Origin: Hydrogenophaga sp. 2FB
GTDB lineage: Bacteria > Pseudomonadota > Gammaproteobacteria > Burkholderiales > Burkholderiaceae_C
Assembly: GCF_005503365.1 (NCBI RefSeq)
Contig: NZ_SCML01000064.1
Location: 1-35,930 of the forward strand
Direction: 5' to 3'
DNA: 35,930 nucleotides
The number at the start of each line of letters is the position of its first letter. Within the stretch, counting starts at the first letter, position 1. The position numbers were made by a program, and so were the translations under genes. Under the pieces are notes generated by a model. It was not told the origin of the DNA and searched no databases. It saw only the letters and a program-made list of their open reading frames with translations. Shown here one piece after another: positions 16,990-25,422 of this stretch.

Positions 16990-18546
16990 TCACCCCACGC
17001 GGCGGTTCGCGCCTGCCCAAAACTTGTCACGGATCTCGCGCTTGAGTACCTTCCCGTTCGGACTGCGCGGCAGGCTCGTAACAATGTCGACCGTCTTGGG
17101 TGCATGAACCGAACCAAGCACGGATTTCACAAGCTGGACAATCTCTTGCTCGGTCGCGTGCGTCGAAGGCTTGAGCTGGATCACCGCCTTCACTGCCTCG
17201 CCCCACTTTTCGTCAGGTACACCGATTACTGCACAGTCTTCCACAGAGGGGTGTTCAGCAATGACGTGTTCGACTTCGGCGCTGAAGACGTTGAAGCCGC
17301 CTGTAACGATCATGTCCTTCTTTCGGTCCACGATATAGACGAAACCATGATTGTCCTTGTAGCCGACATCTCCCGTGTGATGCCAACCGAACATGGATAC
17401 CTCCTCGCTGGCTGCAGGGTTCTCGTAGTACCCGCCAAACACCAAGTCGCCCCGAGCAACGATCTCCCCCCGCTCACCAGGAGCAAGGATGACGCCGTCA
17501 TCGCCCATGATCTCAACCCTCTGCCCAAGCGTCGCACGACCGCAACTTGCCCAGCGGTCACTACCCTCCGGTGCGTCAGTAATGTCACGCGTCGCAAGGA
17601 AGGTTAGAAACATTGGAGCCTCGGCTTGTCCGAATGACTGACAGACGACAGGGCCAAACACCTCCATGGCCTCTTTCAACTTCGCCGGAGCGACAGGCGC
17701 CGCGGCGAGAACGATTGAGCGCAAAGAGCTGTAGTCAAACTCATGAACGCGCGGATGGGCCAGGAGGTTGTACAAGACCGTCGGGGGAATGTAGAAATGC
17801 GTGACCTTGTGGCGTTGTATCGCATCAAGGATGCTCAAGGCATCGGCCGATGGAAGGACCACATTGGTAGCTCCCTCCGCCATCATCATGAGTGCGACAA
17901 CACCTGCGCCGTGGGTCATGGGCGCTGCAACCAGGTGCACCGCGGGCCGGTCCGTAGGCAGGCATGCCCAGAACGCCTTGATAGCAGACTCCCATGTCCG
18001 CTGAGTCCACATGGCGGCTTTGGATAATCCCGTGGTTCCGCCGGTCGGAAAAACCGTTTCGATGCGACCTGATTCGTCCAGGGGCTCTGGCGCCGGCACC
18101 TTTGCCTGGGCAATGAATCTATCAAAGGACATGCCGATGGAATCTTCCTGGCTCTGCTCTATGCACACCAGATGTTGCAGTGTTGGCACCGTGTCCCGAA
18201 GCTCTCGTACCTGGCCCTCCAGCGATGGATGGAAGAACAAGACCGTGCACTTTGTTGTGCGAAGAAAAGCGGCGTTGATGGCCACCGGGTTTCGCATGTT
18301 GATGGGGACCCATCGCCGCCCCGCTCTGAAAATCCCGATCATGGCGCAAAAGGCTCGCGGATCGTTTGGGCTGTAGATAGCAACGTTCGCATCGCCATCG
18401 CTTACCGCATGCAGCCCGGCGGCAATTTTTTCAGCCAAGGTATCCACCTGCGCGTAGGTGCATGCCCCGTTGCCGTCCGCATCCACGAACGCGATACGGT
18501 CGGGCGCACTCAGAAGGCCGCGCCGGAAGAAGTCGATGAGTCTCAT
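16990..18546 (-). CDS. Acyl-CoA/aryl-CoA ligase (AMP-binding, ANL superfamily)
   Basis: Full-length ligase of 518 residues that activates a carboxylic acid to its CoA thioester with ATP. The start is the ATG at 18546 (MRLIDFFRRG); 20 codons further upstream are open but cross the operator region. The P-loop is FPTGGTTGLSKAAM, the adenine/substrate motif is QSFGQAEAPMF, the A8/Asp motif is GWHHTGDVGY, the hinge is DRKKDMIVTGGFNVFSAEVE, and the C-terminal Lys is in SPNGKVLKREI. It heads a two-gene operon with the SDR, controlled from a region holding two copies of the cluster's 13-bp motif. Substrate could be aromatic, alicyclic or medium-chain. Confidence 0.94.
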   Translation of the reverse strand: MRLIDFFRRGLLSAPDRIAFVDADGNGACTYAQVDTLAEKIAAGLHAVSDGDANVAIYSPNDPRAFCAMIGIFRAGRRWVPINMRNPVAINAAFLRTTKCTVLFFHPSLEGQVRELRDTVPTLQHLVCIEQSQEDSIGMSFDRFIAQAKVPAPEPLDESGRIETVFPTGGTTGLSKAAMWTQRTWESAIKAFWACLPTDRPAVHLVAAPMTHGAGVVALMMMAEGATNVVLPSADALSILDAIQRHKVTHFYIPPTVLYNLLAHPRVHEFDYSSLRSIVLAAAPVAPAKLKEAMEVFGPVVCQSFGQAEAPMFLTFLATRDITDAPEGSDRWASCGRATLGQRVEIMGDDGVILAPGERGEIVARGDLVFGGYYENPAASEEVSMFGWHHTGDVGYKDNHGFVYIVDRKKDMIVTGGFNVFSAEVEHVIAEHPSVEDCAVIGVPDEKWGEAVKAVIQLKPSTHATEQEIVQLVKSVLGSVHAPKTVDIVTSLPRSPNGKVLKREIRDKFWAGANRRVG

Positions 18547-18565
18547 TGCAGAAGTCCAAAATGCT

Positions 18566-18578
18566 ACAGGTAACTTGT
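18566..18578. promoter_or_regulatory. Cluster operator motif, site 1 (ACAGGTAACTTGT)
   Basis: One of four ACAR-N5-TTGT sites in the cluster, 20 bases upstream of the ligase ATG. It is a near-palindrome around the central base (ACAGGT / ACTTGT). Such short dyads are typical MarR-family operators, and a MarR gene lies at 22093. Its location between promoter and start codon would suit repression. Confidence 0.5.
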
Positions 18579-18624
18579 AGTGTATCGAGCCGCGCAGGGG
18601 GCGCATCTTGGGGAAACTACTGGT

Positions 18625-18637
18625 ACAAGCTACTTGT
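18625..18637. promoter_or_regulatory. Cluster operator motif, site 2 (ACAAGCTACTTGT)
   Basis: Second copy of the motif, 59 bases from site 1 centre to centre, with ACAAG and CTTGT arms in perfect symmetry. It ends seven bases before the left end of the IS3-family element, so before that insertion it would have stood between the divergent ligase and Bug genes. Confidence 0.55.
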
Positions 18638-18677
18638 TATATATGAACCGCCCCGGCTTTCGAGGAGGCCGATTGGT

Positions 18678-19592
18678 TTAAGTTGACACTTCTGTCGAGG
18701 TGTCGCTGGCGGCGAGTTGCCTCCAGTAGTTTGCCTCAGCTTCTGCCGGAGGGATGCCCCCAATCGGCGTGAGCAGTCGGACGTGGTTGAACCAGTGCAC
18801 CCATTGCAGGGTGGCCAGTTCCACGGATTCCCTGGTCTTCCAAGGTCCCCGGCGGTGAATCAACTCGGCCTTGTACAGACCGTTGATGGTCTCGGCCAGC
18901 GCGTTGTCATAGCTGTCTCCCCTGCTGCCCACCGAAGGTTGTATGCCCGCCTGGTCCAAGCGTTCGGTGTAGCGGATGCTGACGTACTGACTGCCCCTGT
19001 CGGAATGGTGCGTCAAGACATGGGCCGCTGGCTGGCGTTCGTACAGAGCCTGCTCCAGGGCATCGAGCACGAAGTCCGTCTGCATGCTGCGACTGACGCG
19101 CCAGCCCACGATGCGCCGAGCGTACACATCCACCACAAAGGCCACATACAACCAGCCTTGCCAGGTGGAGACATAGGTGAAGTCCGACACCCATAGCTCG
19201 TTGGGACGGCTGGCATGGAAGTGCCGGTTGACGTGGTCCAGCGGGCACGGGGCCGAGGTATCCGGCGTGGTGGTGCGCACCGCCCTGCCACGGCGTGCCC
19301 CTTGCAAGCCCATGGCACGCATCAGACGCTCGACCGTGCAGCGCGCCACCACGATGCCCTCGCGGTTCATCTGCAGCCAGACCTTGTCGGCTCCGTAGAC
19401 CTGCCAGTTGGCGTGCCACACGCGCTGAATGTCGGCCTTCAAACCCTCGTCACGCTGGGCGCGTGCACTGCGCAGTTGCGCGTTGCGTTGCCGGGCTGCG
19501 TGGCGCCAGTAACACGACGGGGCCATCTGCAGCGCCCGGCAGATGGGCTCGACCCCGTAGTCATCACGGTGGCGGTCGATGTAGGCCTTCAC
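18678..19592 (-). CDS. IS3-family transposase OrfB (DDE integrase domain)
   Basis: Catalytic part of the transposase, 304 residues. The N-terminal HTH_21-like region (YGVEPICRALQMAPSCYWRH) is followed by the rve integrase core: first Asp in ELWVSDFTYVSTWQGWLYVA, second Asp in LTHHSDRGSQYVS, and the Glu in SYDNALAETINGLYKAEL. The C-terminal LLTPIGGIPPAEAEANYW is the IS3-family tail. The GTG start overlaps the OrfA stop by one GTGA, so OrfB may be made by coupling or as an OrfAB fusion through ribosomal frameshifting; no clear slippery site was identified. Confidence 0.93.
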   Translation of the reverse strand: MKAYIDRHRDDYGVEPICRALQMAPSCYWRHAARQRNAQLRSARAQRDEGLKADIQRVWHANWQVYGADKVWLQMNREGIVVARCTVERLMRAMGLQGARRGRAVRTTTPDTSAPCPLDHVNRHFHASRPNELWVSDFTYVSTWQGWLYVAFVVDVYARRIVGWRVSRSMQTDFVLDALEQALYERQPAAHVLTHHSDRGSQYVSIRYTERLDQAGIQPSVGSRGDSYDNALAETINGLYKAELIHRRGPWKTRESVELATLQWVHWFNHVRLLTPIGGIPPAEAEANYWRQLAASDTSTEVST

Positions 19593-19912
19593 GACTTGAG
19601 TCGGCGGTCGAGCTCCGCCTGCGCGAAAAACGCGCTGGCCGTCTTCAGGATGTCGTTGGCCCGGCGCAATTCTTTGACCTCACGCTCCAGTTCCTTGATG
19701 CGCTGCGCATCCGAGGTGGTGGTGCCGGGGCGCTGGCCGCTGTCGACCTCGGCCTTCTTGACCCAGTCGTTCAAGGTCTGTGGCACGCAGCCAATCTTGG
19801 GGGCAATCGATTCAATCGCTGCCCACAGCGACGGGTAGTCGGCTCGGTGCTCCTGCACCATGCGCACGGCGCGCTCGCGCACTTCCGGGGAGAACTTCGG
19901 TGACTTGTTCAT
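19589..19912 (-). CDS. IS3-family transposase OrfA (HTH and leucine zipper)
   Basis: DNA-binding subunit of 107 residues. The N-terminal helix-turn-helix (FSPEVRERAVRMVQEHRADY, then IGCVPQTLNDWVKKAE) recognises the terminal repeats. A leucine-zipper-like helix (IKELEREVKELRRANDILKT) ends in SAFFAQAELDRR, a standard IS3-family OrfA tail. The start ATG lies 50 bases inside the right end of the element. Confidence 0.93.
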   Translation of the reverse strand: MNKSPKFSPEVRERAVRMVQEHRADYPSLWAAIESIAPKIGCVPQTLNDWVKKAEVDSGQRPGTTTSDAQRIKELEREVKELRRANDILKTASAFFAQAELDRRLKS

Positions 19913-20074
19913 AGCTCCATCTTCTCAAGTGTTGGAGCCTCCTCAAAACCCGGGGCGGTTCATATATGCCTTAATCATCCACCAGAAGCTCTTTTAGAGA
20001 ACCCTTTTTCAACTCTGTTGCGAAGAGCTTTAGGCTCGATTAACGCTTGGGGTCATTCCCACAGGAGACTAAGT

Positions 20075-21052
20075 ATGAAGAGACGTTCTGTCCTCGCCTT
20101 GCCTTTGATGGGCGGCATTGCTCCGCTGCTGTCCAGGGCGCAAGGCACCTTTCCTGACAGGCCGATCAGGCTAGTTGTTCCTTTCTCAACGGGAACCGCG
20201 TTGGATCTCGCTGCGCGCATGATGGCGGAGGGCGTCAGCGAAGAGATTGGTGGATCAATCGTTGTAGACAACCGTCTCGGAGCGTCCGGCGTGATCGGAA
20301 CCGACGCAGTTGCGAAGGCCGTGGCAGACGGCTATACCCTCCTCTTCACCGCGCCCGCGCACTACATCAATCAGTTCGCATTCGCGTCGCTTCCCTACGA
20401 TGCGGTGAAGGATTTCCGCCCTGTCACCAAGATCAGCAACGCGCATTTGGTGATGGTTGTCGGTAAGAGCTCCCCTTTTTCGAACGTCAAGCAAGTGATC
20501 GAGTACGCCAAGGCGAATCCGGACAAGCTGCGATATTCATCCAGCGGACAGGGAGGCACTATCCACCTGGCGTTCTCGCTGTTCAATTCAATGGCGGGGA
20601 CACGAATAGAACACGTCCCGTACAAGAGCGGAGCTCAAGCCCTCACCGACGTGATTGCCGGTCACGTCGACATTACGTTCACAGCAGTGGCCAGTGCGTT
20701 GCCGCATGGAAAACAAGGGACACTGAAGCTCTTGGGCGTGAGCGGCCTTCAACGTTCGCGCGCAATGCCGGACGTGCCGACCATCTCCGAGTCAACGCTG
20801 CCAGGTTTTGAGCTGACATCATGGGGTGGCACCCTTGCTCCACATGGAACGCCTGATGCCATCGTGGAGAAGTTGAACGCAGCAATGGTCAAGGTTGGCC
20901 AACGCCCCGAGTTTCAGTCGAAACTTGTCGCTATGGGTGTCGAACCCGACGTCCTGAACACGGCGGCGTTTGCCCGTCAGATTGATGTGGAGGTGCCTAA
21001 GTGGAGGCAGTTGACCGATATGACCGGCGTGGCGAAAACCATGAAGCAGTGA
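20075..21052 (+). CDS. Bug-family tripartite tricarboxylate transporter substrate-binding protein (first of a pair)
   Basis: Periplasmic receptor of the Bug/TctC family, 325 residues. The start ATG at 20075 has AGGAG seven bases upstream; the longer in-frame reading has no signal. The signal peptide is MKRRSVLALPLMGGIAPLLS with cleavage near SRAQ, then FPDRPIRLVVPFSTGTALDL, the Bug ligand-loop region. Further family marks are VVDNRLGASGVIGTDAVAKA, ADGYTLLFT and HVPYKSGAQALTDVIAGHVD. Bug proteins bind carboxylates such as aromatic or dicarboxylic acids. No TctA/TctB membrane partners are in the window, common for the expanded Bug set of Burkholderiales. The IS3 element now separates it from its likely original promoter region. 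Confidence 0.93.
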   Translation: MKRRSVLALPLMGGIAPLLSRAQGTFPDRPIRLVVPFSTGTALDLAARMMAEGVSEEIGGSIVVDNRLGASGVIGTDAVAKAVADGYTLLFTAPAHYINQFAFASLPYDAVKDFRPVTKISNAHLVMVVGKSSPFSNVKQVIEYAKANPDKLRYSSSGQGGTIHLAFSLFNSMAGTRIEHVPYKSGAQALTDVIAGHVDITFTAVASALPHGKQGTLKLLGVSGLQRSRAMPDVPTISESTLPGFELTSWGGTLAPHGTPDAIVEKLNAAMVKVGQRPEFQSKLVAMGVEPDVLNTAAFARQIDVEVPKWRQLTDMTGVAKTMKQ

Positions 21053-21078
21053 TTGCCTTTCTTTCAAGTACACAAGCC

Positions 21079-22047
21079 ATGAAAACCCTCCTCCCTCTGT
21101 TGATTGCCGCCGCATGCGCTACAACGACCACAACCGGCTTCGCACAAGACTCCTTTCCATCGCGTCCGGTGAAATTGATCATTCCTTATCCCGCTGGCGG
21201 TGGCGGAGACATCCTGGGGCGTGCGATGGCACAGGCTTTTAGCAAATCGACTGGACAGGCTATGGTCGTTGAGAATCGAGCAGGCGCCAACGGCATGATC
21301 GGCGCTGCGGCGTGCAAGAACGCGCCTCCGGACGGATATACCTATTGTCTACCGGTCTCTGACGTGATGGCCATCAATCCTCATGTGTATAAGACCGTCC
21401 CTTACGATCCTGCACGCGATTTTGTCGTGGTTGCGCCAGTAGCAACGGTCATTCTGGCCTTCGTCGCCAACAGCTCCGTGCCGGCAAGCAACTTAAAAGA
21501 ACTGGCAGCATGGTCGCAGTCGAACAAGGACAAGGCAAACTTCGCGACGTGGGGCATCGGTAGTGCAGCGCACTTGTCCTTGACCGCTTTCAATAAGACG
21601 ATGAATGGTAGCCTCACCAATGTGCCGTACCCAGGCGTGCCGCAAATGCTGCAGGCGACCCTGAGCAATGACGCAAGTGCTACATTGCTTTTCTACGGAC
21701 CCATCGCACAGTACATAGATGCGGGGCGCCTCAAACCACTTGCTATCCTGGGCGACAAGAGATATCGCGCAATGCCCAATGTGCCGACCGTCAGCGAGCA
21801 AGGCTTTAACTTCACGCCCACCGTTTACTACGGTGTCTATGCGCCGACGGGAACACCCGCGCCCATCTTGGCACGCATGAGCCAGCTCATCGGGTCGGCC
21901 GCGGCCGACCCAGAGGTAAGGAAAATCATGGACGCTGCGGGCTTTGCTCCTCTGGAGGAGTCGAACCAGGCTTTCGCCGAACGGGTTGCGCGCGACCGCG
22001 CAACCTGGGGTCCGATTGCCAAATCTCTAAATCTCGCGTTAGAGTGA
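21079..22047 (+). CDS. Bug-family substrate-binding protein (second of a pair)
   Basis: Second periplasmic receptor, 322 residues, 26 bases after the first and probably co-transcribed. Signal peptide MKTLLPLLIAAACATTTTTG with cleavage near GFAQ; the start is the ATG at 21079 because upstream in-frame sequence overlaps the first gene. Bug motifs: SRPVKLIIPYPAGGGGDILG, VVENRAGANGMIGAAACKNA, PDGYTYCLP, NVPYPGVPQMLQATL. It differs enough from the first copy (for example PYPAGGGGD versus PFSTGTALD in the ligand loop) to suggest a different ligand rather than a recent duplication. Confidence 0.93.
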   Translation: MKTLLPLLIAAACATTTTTGFAQDSFPSRPVKLIIPYPAGGGGDILGRAMAQAFSKSTGQAMVVENRAGANGMIGAAACKNAPPDGYTYCLPVSDVMAINPHVYKTVPYDPARDFVVVAPVATVILAFVANSSVPASNLKELAAWSQSNKDKANFATWGIGSAAHLSLTAFNKTMNGSLTNVPYPGVPQMLQATLSNDASATLLFYGPIAQYIDAGRLKPLAILGDKRYRAMPNVPTVSEQGFNFTPTVYYGVYAPTGTPAPILARMSQLIGSAAADPEVRKIMDAAGFAPLEESNQAFAERVARDRATWGPIAKSLNLALE

Positions 22048-22092
22048 AGCCACAGAAGGAGGCGAACGCTTCCTCGCTCTAAACTACGCCGC

Positions 22093-22638
22093 ATGCCCAA
22101 AAATCAGACCGAAAAAGCAGACGTCGTGAAGACTTCCAAGCAGTTGGAGCCTTCCGCCCATCAGCTAAAGCAACTGATACACAAGGGGTTGGTGTTGCAC
22201 TTCATGGTGCAGCTCAGCATTGGCGAAGACGCCGACGCTCGCCTGGGTACAAGTTCCATGGGCCGTGTGCATCACCGAATCCTTTACTTTGCGCATTTCA
22301 CCCCAGGCATCACGGTCAGTGAGCTTCTGGCGGTGCTCTGCGTCAAGCACCAGAACATCCAGGCCGCGCTTCGGCAATTGGTGGAAGAGGGCTACATCTT
22401 GACGCGTGCCTCAGCGGAGGATGGTCGAGTCAAACGTATCTACTGTTCGCGCAAGGGCGACAAGTTGCTTGAGTTTGTTTCGGCAGGCCAGCGCGAGCGG
22501 ATTCAGCGAGGTTATGACAGCGTAAGCGCTAGGGACCTCCAAAGCTACTTCAAAGTGATGGAAGCGATGCTCGATGATGATCGACGAGGATGGGTTCAGC
22601 GCCTGACCGAACTCGATGACCCCTCCGAGTCCGTCTGA
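22093..22638 (+). CDS. MarR-family transcriptional regulator
   Basis: Winged-helix regulator of 181 residues. After a 25-residue polar leader, dimerisation helices (HQLKQLIHKGLVLHFMVQLS) lead to the winged HTH: MGRVHHRILYFAHFTPGITV, recognition region VKHQNIQAALRQLVEEGYIL, and the wing TRASAEDGRVKRIYCSRKGD. MarR proteins in catabolic clusters usually repress until an aromatic acid or its CoA thioester binds. It lies 45 bases after the second Bug gene, in the same direction. Four ACAR-N5-TTGT sites in front of the surrounding units are its likely operators. None was found directly before this gene. Confidence 0.9.
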   Translation: MPKNQTEKADVVKTSKQLEPSAHQLKQLIHKGLVLHFMVQLSIGEDADARLGTSSMGRVHHRILYFAHFTPGITVSELLAVLCVKHQNIQAALRQLVEEGYILTRASAEDGRVKRIYCSRKGDKLLEFVSAGQRERIQRGYDSVSARDLQSYFKVMEAMLDDDRRGWVQRLTELDDPSESV

Positions 22639-22697
22639 GTCACTTCTGAAAAACGGCGACGGCGTGCATAGATGGGCCATCGGAATAGATCTACTGT

Positions 22698-23258
22698 ATG
22701 ACCACACTGCCCTTTGTTCCCGAACAGCCGGACTCTGAACAAGTGAGTGCAGTCTTCGATAGATTGCGTCATCGTTGGCAAGGGGCCCCCGTCCTGCACT
22801 TGTATCGCCTACTGGGCTGGTCTCCTGGACTGATCGGGCCTTGGCTGGATTTTTCCAGTGCCCTACGTTTTCGCCTTACGATTTCTCCAGCATTGCGTGA
22901 GCTGATGATTGTGCGCTCGGGACAACTCCTCGCGGCTGAGTACGAGTGGAAGCACCACTGGGTGATTGCCAAGGAGGAGGGAGTCTCCGAGGAAAAGCTT
23001 CAGGCACTTGCCCATTGGCAAACCAACGCTCTGTTCGATGCCGACGAGCGTGCGGTCCTTGCATTAGCCGACGATACGGCAGCGGGAACCGGGGCGTCCA
23101 AGGCGACGATGCTTCAACTTGCTGAGCGCTTCTCCAATGAGCACGTCACGGAATTCGTGGTCACCGCCAGCTTCTATGCCGGCGTTGCTCGAATAGTCAA
23201 CTCGTTTGATGTGCCGCTGGAGCCTGGCTTTGAGTCGATGACTCCCCGGGACGACTAG
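22698..23258 (+). CDS. Carboxymuconolactone-decarboxylase/AhpD-like family protein
   Basis: Protein of 186 residues with the all-helical CMD/AhpD fold. The core is SSALRFRLTISPALRELMIV followed by RSGQLLAAEYEWKHHWVIAK, where the EYEWKHHW stretch occupies the usual ExxxH position; the AhpD CxxC pair is not seen, so peroxidase activity is unlikely. LFDADERAVLALADDTAAGT and HVTEFVVTASFYAGVARIVN form the later helices. These proteins act as decarboxylases or hydrolases in ring-cleavage pathways, but many are uncharacterised. It follows the MarR gene by 59 bases and converges with the thiolase, five bases between stops. Confidence 0.88.
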   Translation: MTTLPFVPEQPDSEQVSAVFDRLRHRWQGAPVLHLYRLLGWSPGLIGPWLDFSSALRFRLTISPALRELMIVRSGQLLAAEYEWKHHWVIAKEEGVSEEKLQALAHWQTNALFDADERAVLALADDTAAGTGASKATMLQLAERFSNEHVTEFVVTASFYAGVARIVNSFDVPLEPGFESMTPRDD

Positions 23259-23263
23259 CGAAA

Positions 23264-24514
23264 TCATCGCTCATAGATCGCCACCGCACATACGGCCTCT
23301 TCCAGGCCGATGATGCCCCCTCCATTCTGCTGCAGACCAACGCGGGCATTTCGAACTTGAAGCTCCCCCGCCTCACCACGCAACTGATTGACGATTTCGT
23401 GGCACATGGAAAGACCGGTGGCACCGATCGGGTGTCCCTTTGACACCAGACCGCCCGACGGATTGATGGCAACCTTGCCGTCAATAGCGGTCGCACCAGA
23501 AACCGCGAAGGGCCCGCCTTGGCCATCAGGGCAAAAACGCATCATTTCCGTCTGATAGATCTCACAAAACGATGTGGCGTCATGCACTTCTGCCAAGTTC
23601 ACTTGATCAGGGCTGATGCCTGCCTGCTTGTAGGCTTTGTCCGCCGCGGCTCGGGACAGACCTGCCTCTCGCTCTCCCCGGTACTTGCCGCCAGAAAGCG
23701 CCAGCGCACGAATCTTGACGGCCCGCTCGCGAACACTGGCCGGCTGTGTTTGCAGGAACCGCTCTGAGCACAGAACTGCGGCTGCAGCACCGTCACCGAC
23801 GGGTGCGCACATCGCCCGCGTGAGCGGGTTTGAGACCATGCGGTCGTCCAGGACCTGCTGGGCTGTCATGGCAAACCGATACTGGGCCAGTGGGTTCAGG
23901 CTACCGTTGGTGTGACTTTTTGCGCAGGCCGCAGCAATTTGCTCGGATGTGGTGCCATAGAGCTTCATGTGAAGCCTTGCTTGCATTGAGTAGGTGTCCA
24001 TCGCGACAGATCGATCTGGCGACATCTCAAAGGGCTGATCCAGTCGTTCTCCGATCTCGCTGTAGTGGCGGATCCACTCCTGCGGGTCCAGTTGGTCCGC
24101 TCCCTTGCCAAACTCGGGCAATATCGCAGACGGGTTCTTCTGGTCGTACAGCTTCTCGACACCGACGGCAACCGTCACTTCGGCATCGCCAGCCCGTATT
24201 TCCTTGTAGGCGCCATTGAGTGCCAAACTGCCCGTGGCGCAAGCGCCCTCGACATTGATCACCGGCGCGCGATCACGAAAGAGACCTTCGCGAACCAGTG
24301 GAATGAAGGAGACATTGCCCCTCACCATGGGTTGACCCCAGTAGTGCATCACGCAGTTGCCAAACCAAGCGGCTTCAATCAACAGGGGATCGACAAGCCC
24401 GGCGTCCTTCACTGCGCCAAGGTATGCCTCACGGGTGAGCTCCTTGAATCCCTTTTCAGGCCAGCGACGAAATGGGGTTGAGTAAGTTCCAAGAATGTAA
24501 ACAGCTTCTGACAT
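23264..24514 (-). CDS. Thiolase family protein (SCP2/SCP-x-like acyl-CoA thiolase)
   Basis: Thiolase-fold enzyme of 416 residues. The start is the ATG at 24514 (MSEAVYILGTYSTPF). The nucleophilic cysteine is C92 in NVEGACATGSLAL. The His loop is NPSGGLVSKGHPIGATGLSM. The C-terminal stretch LQQNGGGIIGLEE replaces the usual CxG loop of biosynthetic thiolases, as in SCP2-type thiolases and lipid-transfer-like proteins. Such thiolases normally work with a DUF35 Zn-ribbon/OB-fold partner encoded next door; none is adjacent, though a truncated DUF35 gene lies at 29908. It would cleave a 3-ketoacyl-CoA or act in a retro-aldol/condensation step. Confidence 0.92.
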   Translation of the reverse strand: MSEAVYILGTYSTPFRRWPEKGFKELTREAYLGAVKDAGLVDPLLIEAAWFGNCVMHYWGQPMVRGNVSFIPLVREGLFRDRAPVINVEGACATGSLALNGAYKEIRAGDAEVTVAVGVEKLYDQKNPSAILPEFGKGADQLDPQEWIRHYSEIGERLDQPFEMSPDRSVAMDTYSMQARLHMKLYGTTSEQIAAACAKSHTNGSLNPLAQYRFAMTAQQVLDDRMVSNPLTRAMCAPVGDGAAAAVLCSERFLQTQPASVRERAVKIRALALSGGKYRGEREAGLSRAAADKAYKQAGISPDQVNLAEVHDATSFCEIYQTEMMRFCPDGQGGPFAVSGATAIDGKVAINPSGGLVSKGHPIGATGLSMCHEIVNQLRGEAGELQVRNARVGLQQNGGGIIGLEEAVCAVAIYER

Positions 24515-24578
24515 CGCGCACTCCAAATGGCGACCTTCACCGTCGGATTGACGGACGAGGTCTGATACGGCAAATAAT

Positions 24579-24591
24579 ACAACCAACTTGT
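24579..24591. promoter_or_regulatory. Cluster operator motif, site 3 (ACAACCAACTTGT)
   Basis: Third copy of ACAR-N5-TTGT, 65 bases upstream of the thiolase start and in the 78-base gap after the cupin gene. On the minus strand it directly precedes TATTAT (complement of 24574-24579), a plausible -10 box, so a bound repressor would cover the promoter. Confidence 0.5.
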
Positions 24592-24592
24592 G

Positions 24593-25366
24593 TTAATTGA
24601 CTTTTTTTCCGCGTGGAGAAGGCGCTACTTGCAACTCCGCAGGAACCTCGTTGAGCCGTGCTTGCCTGGGAAACTGAACCACGACCAACAGGGAGTTCGA
24701 AGCCATCGTCACCAAATGCGGAGCCGCCTCGGGCGGCGCCCAGTACAGGCACGATTCCTCTGGTAGATCGGTCGTTCCTTCGCTGAACTTGCCCCGTATT
24801 ACCACGTAGAATCTACCGCCTCCGCTATCTCTCTCTGGACACGCCACAGACTCTCCTGCTTGGGACGTGCAGGCCCACGCGGCCAAACCATCCTCTCGCA
24901 ATTCCAGAAGCGTCTGCCATCCACGAGCAGGAGCCGCCGGGTTGAGAGAGGCCCACTTTTGTTCCTTGAAGATGCCGAGGGTCATGGCCGTGCGAGCCTC
25001 TGGCAAGTACCAGGCGCCTTTCTCTGTGAGAACGCGAAGCGTGAAGTAGTCGAGTCCTTCTTCGCCAGCCCGCGTAGGGCCATAGCCCGACTGAGGCGAT
25101 GTGTAGTGCACGCTACCAGGCTGCAGAATATGTGACCCTAGCGTTCCTGATCCGCGCAGAACGACCTGGAACTGGTGCTGCAGGTGAAAGTGAACGGGCA
25201 GTGACCAGCCCGCCGCCTGACGTGCAATCAGGGCTTGCGGACCGGGCGGTTCACCCGGTGAGGTCTCGAAGAGAAAATCTGCCTCTCCACGGAAGTTTCC
25301 TTCATCGAATCGCATGCGACGTCCAGCGGACCGAGCGTCCTCGACAAGGCCAATACAAGTGCCCAT
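24593..25366 (-). CDS. Cupin-domain protein, probable bicupin, function unknown
   Basis: Protein of about 257 residues from the ATG at 25366; in-frame starts at 25417 and 25315 are also possible, and the start is unsettled. The first cupin motif is visible around PVHFHLQHQFQVVLRGSGTL with GSVHYTSPQSGYGP, giving His-x-His and downstream residues. The second half (GGGRFYVVIRGKFSEGTTDL, then YWAPPEAAPHLVTM) looks like a second, degenerate barrel. Bicupins include gentisate-type ring-cleaving dioxygenases and isomerases, but the metal-ligand pattern here is not clearly that of a known enzyme. It lies upstream of the thiolase on the same strand and divergent from the FAH-family gene. Confidence 0.75.
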   Translation of the reverse strand: MGTCIGLVEDARSAGRRMRFDEGNFRGEADFLFETSPGEPPGPQALIARQAAGWSLPVHFHLQHQFQVVLRGSGTLGSHILQPGSVHYTSPQSGYGPTRAGEEGLDYFTLRVLTEKGAWYLPEARTAMTLGIFKEQKWASLNPAAPARGWQTLLELREDGLAAWACTSQAGESVACPERDSGGGRFYVVIRGKFSEGTTDLPEESCLYWAPPEAAPHLVTMASNSLLVVVQFPRQARLNEVPAELQVAPSPRGKKVN

Positions 25367-25422
25367 ACAAATCCAATCCCTCGAAATGTGGTCAACATGT
25401 GACGCGGCGAGAGCCATATGCC

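Larger units (their letters stand above)
18644..19962 (-). mobile_element. Complete IS3-family insertion sequence (1319 bp) with TATA target duplication
   Basis: The ends are imperfect inverted repeats of about 27 bp: left TGAACCGCCCCGGCTTTCGA, right (complement) TGAACCGCCCCGGGTTTTGA, both continuing GGAGGC. TATA flanks both sides (18640-18643 and 19963-19966) as a 4-bp duplication. Two overlapping transposase frames lie on the minus strand. The element looks intact and recent. It sits in the divergent promoter region between the acyl-CoA ligase and the first Bug gene. Confidence 0.92.

Noticed and set aside
22030..22092. Possible hairpin between the second Bug gene and the MarR gene (AGGAGGCG near CGCTTCCT)
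   Set aside because: The stem has a mismatch, no T-run follows, and outer arms are unequal in length. Not strong enough to call a terminator or attenuator.
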